This document shows, one piece after another, positions 6,440 to 6,884 of a stretch of 6,884 nucleotides of DNA. The stretch is from NCBI GenBank assembly GCA_017471085.1, contig JAFUWW010000105.1:1-6884 (forward strand). The letters are read 5' to 3'. The DNA comes from Bacteroidales bacterium (GTDB lineage Bacteria > Bacteroidota > Bacteroidia > Bacteroidales > UBA932). The first letter of the stretch is position 1. Each line of letters opens with the position of its first letter. The notes under the pieces are model-generated. The model made no database searches. It was not told where the DNA came from and saw only the letters and a list, made by a program, of their open reading frames with translations. Both the position numbers and the translations under genes were made by a program.

Positions 6440-6884
6440 ATGACTTTCAGACTTACCGTGACCCTTTCGGGCATCAAAGGTTTCTATAGAAAATACAATG
6501 TACATGGTGCCACCACCCTGTACACCCTCCATAAGCAGTTGAGGGCCGATATGGAATTTCCCCAGGACCAGCTCATCATGTTCAAGGCGCTTGCCGCGGA
6601 CGGCTCCGTCATCGGCCGGTACGGCCTTTTCGACCTGGGCTCAGGCACCGTGGATGCTGTGTCTCTGGAGAAAACCGTGAAAAACGGCACTGTGAACTTC
6701 GTCTATTTCTACGATGTCACCAACCGCAAGAGCGTGAACATTGCCGTGGAAGAGGTGGAAGGTGTCACCGTGAACCCGGACTTCCCCGTGCTGGCCGAAA
6801 GCAAAGGCCCCAACCCCATCGAGTTTGAGAACGGCTATGTGGCCTTCGAAGACCTCCCGGACAAGCAGCGCTACCTGCCCGGCG
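6440..6884 (+). CDS. pRiA4b ORF-3-like protein, cut by the window end
   Basis: An open frame runs from the ATG at 6440 to the edge without a stop, giving 148 complete codons. The protein begins MTFRLTVTLSGIKGFYRKYN, followed by an LHKQLRADMEFPQDQLIMF segment (about 30-48) and VNFVYFYDVTNRKSVNIAVEEVEG (about 85-108). This order of a beta strand, an 'LH' helix, a short hydrophobic strand and then a 'YxYD/FYD' strand resembles the plasmid pRiA4b ORF-3-like fold (also labelled IS1096 passenger TnpR-like) common as single small genes in Bacteroidales. Despite those labels, nothing here indicates transposition or resolvase activity, and the function is unknown. There is no signal peptide or membrane segment. 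Codon use resembles its neighbours and a consensus promoter precedes it, so I am confident it is a real gene and only moderately confident of the family. Confidence 0.8.
   Translation, partial: MTFRLTVTLSGIKGFYRKYNVHGATTLYTLHKQLRADMEFPQDQLIMFKALAADGSVIGRYGLFDLGSGTVDAVSLEKTVKNGTVNFVYFYDVTNRKSVNIAVEEVEGVTVNPDFPVLAESKGPNPIEFENGYVAFEDLPDKQRYLPG

Noticed and set aside
6440..6884. Rightmost gene as a transposon resolvase
   Set aside because: The TnpR-style label attached to this fold comes from an IS passenger gene; no serine-recombinase motifs, inverted repeats or transposase are present.

Overview
The window looks like chromosomal DNA from a member of the Bacteroidales (Bacteroidetes) with moderately high GC. 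The protein sequences resemble Bacteroidetes forms, notably a short ACT-less SerA with a lysine in place of the usual catalytic histidine and the gene order serC-serA-DUF1015. Several genes are preceded by the Bacteroidetes -7 promoter box TAnnTTTG, and Shine-Dalgarno sites are mostly absent. Genus cannot be read from the sequence alone.

Layout, left to right. Positions 1-355 hold no credible gene. They carry four tandem copies of an 83-bp unit and a decayed tail, and the array probably continues beyond the left edge. A hairpin with a U-tract (358-389) terminates glyA, which runs leftward from 1772 to 429 and encodes serine hydroxymethyltransferase. A 128-bp divergent intergenic region separates glyA from a rightward SpoU/TrmH-family RNA 2'-O-methyltransferase (1901-2428). 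That gene meets, stop codon against stop codon with a 4-bp overlap, a leftward operon serC-serA-DUF1015 (5683 to 2425). Upstream of the operon is leftward yigZ (IMPACT/UPF0029 family). It is divergent from a rightward gene cut by the window end, whose product resembles the pRiA4b ORF-3-like fold.

Functionally the window is dominated by serine and one-carbon metabolism. SerA oxidises 3-phosphoglycerate and SerC transaminates the product to phosphoserine; after dephosphorylation, GlyA converts serine to glycine and a one-carbon unit on tetrahydrofolate. No phosphoserine phosphatase (SerB) is present. The DUF1015 protein, tightly coupled behind serA and without an assigned function here, is the most interesting gene. 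Its context, and its DGHHR motif reminiscent of the ParB/sulfiredoxin fold, make a role at the serine/phosphoserine step a reasonable hypothesis but not a demonstrated one.

The less ordinary items are the 83-bp repeat array, whose units can each form a 10-bp hairpin that survives by G-U wobble pairing in the most diverged copy, two compact divergent promoter regions, and the interlocked convergent stop codons. I see no mobile element, CRISPR array, tRNA or rRNA.
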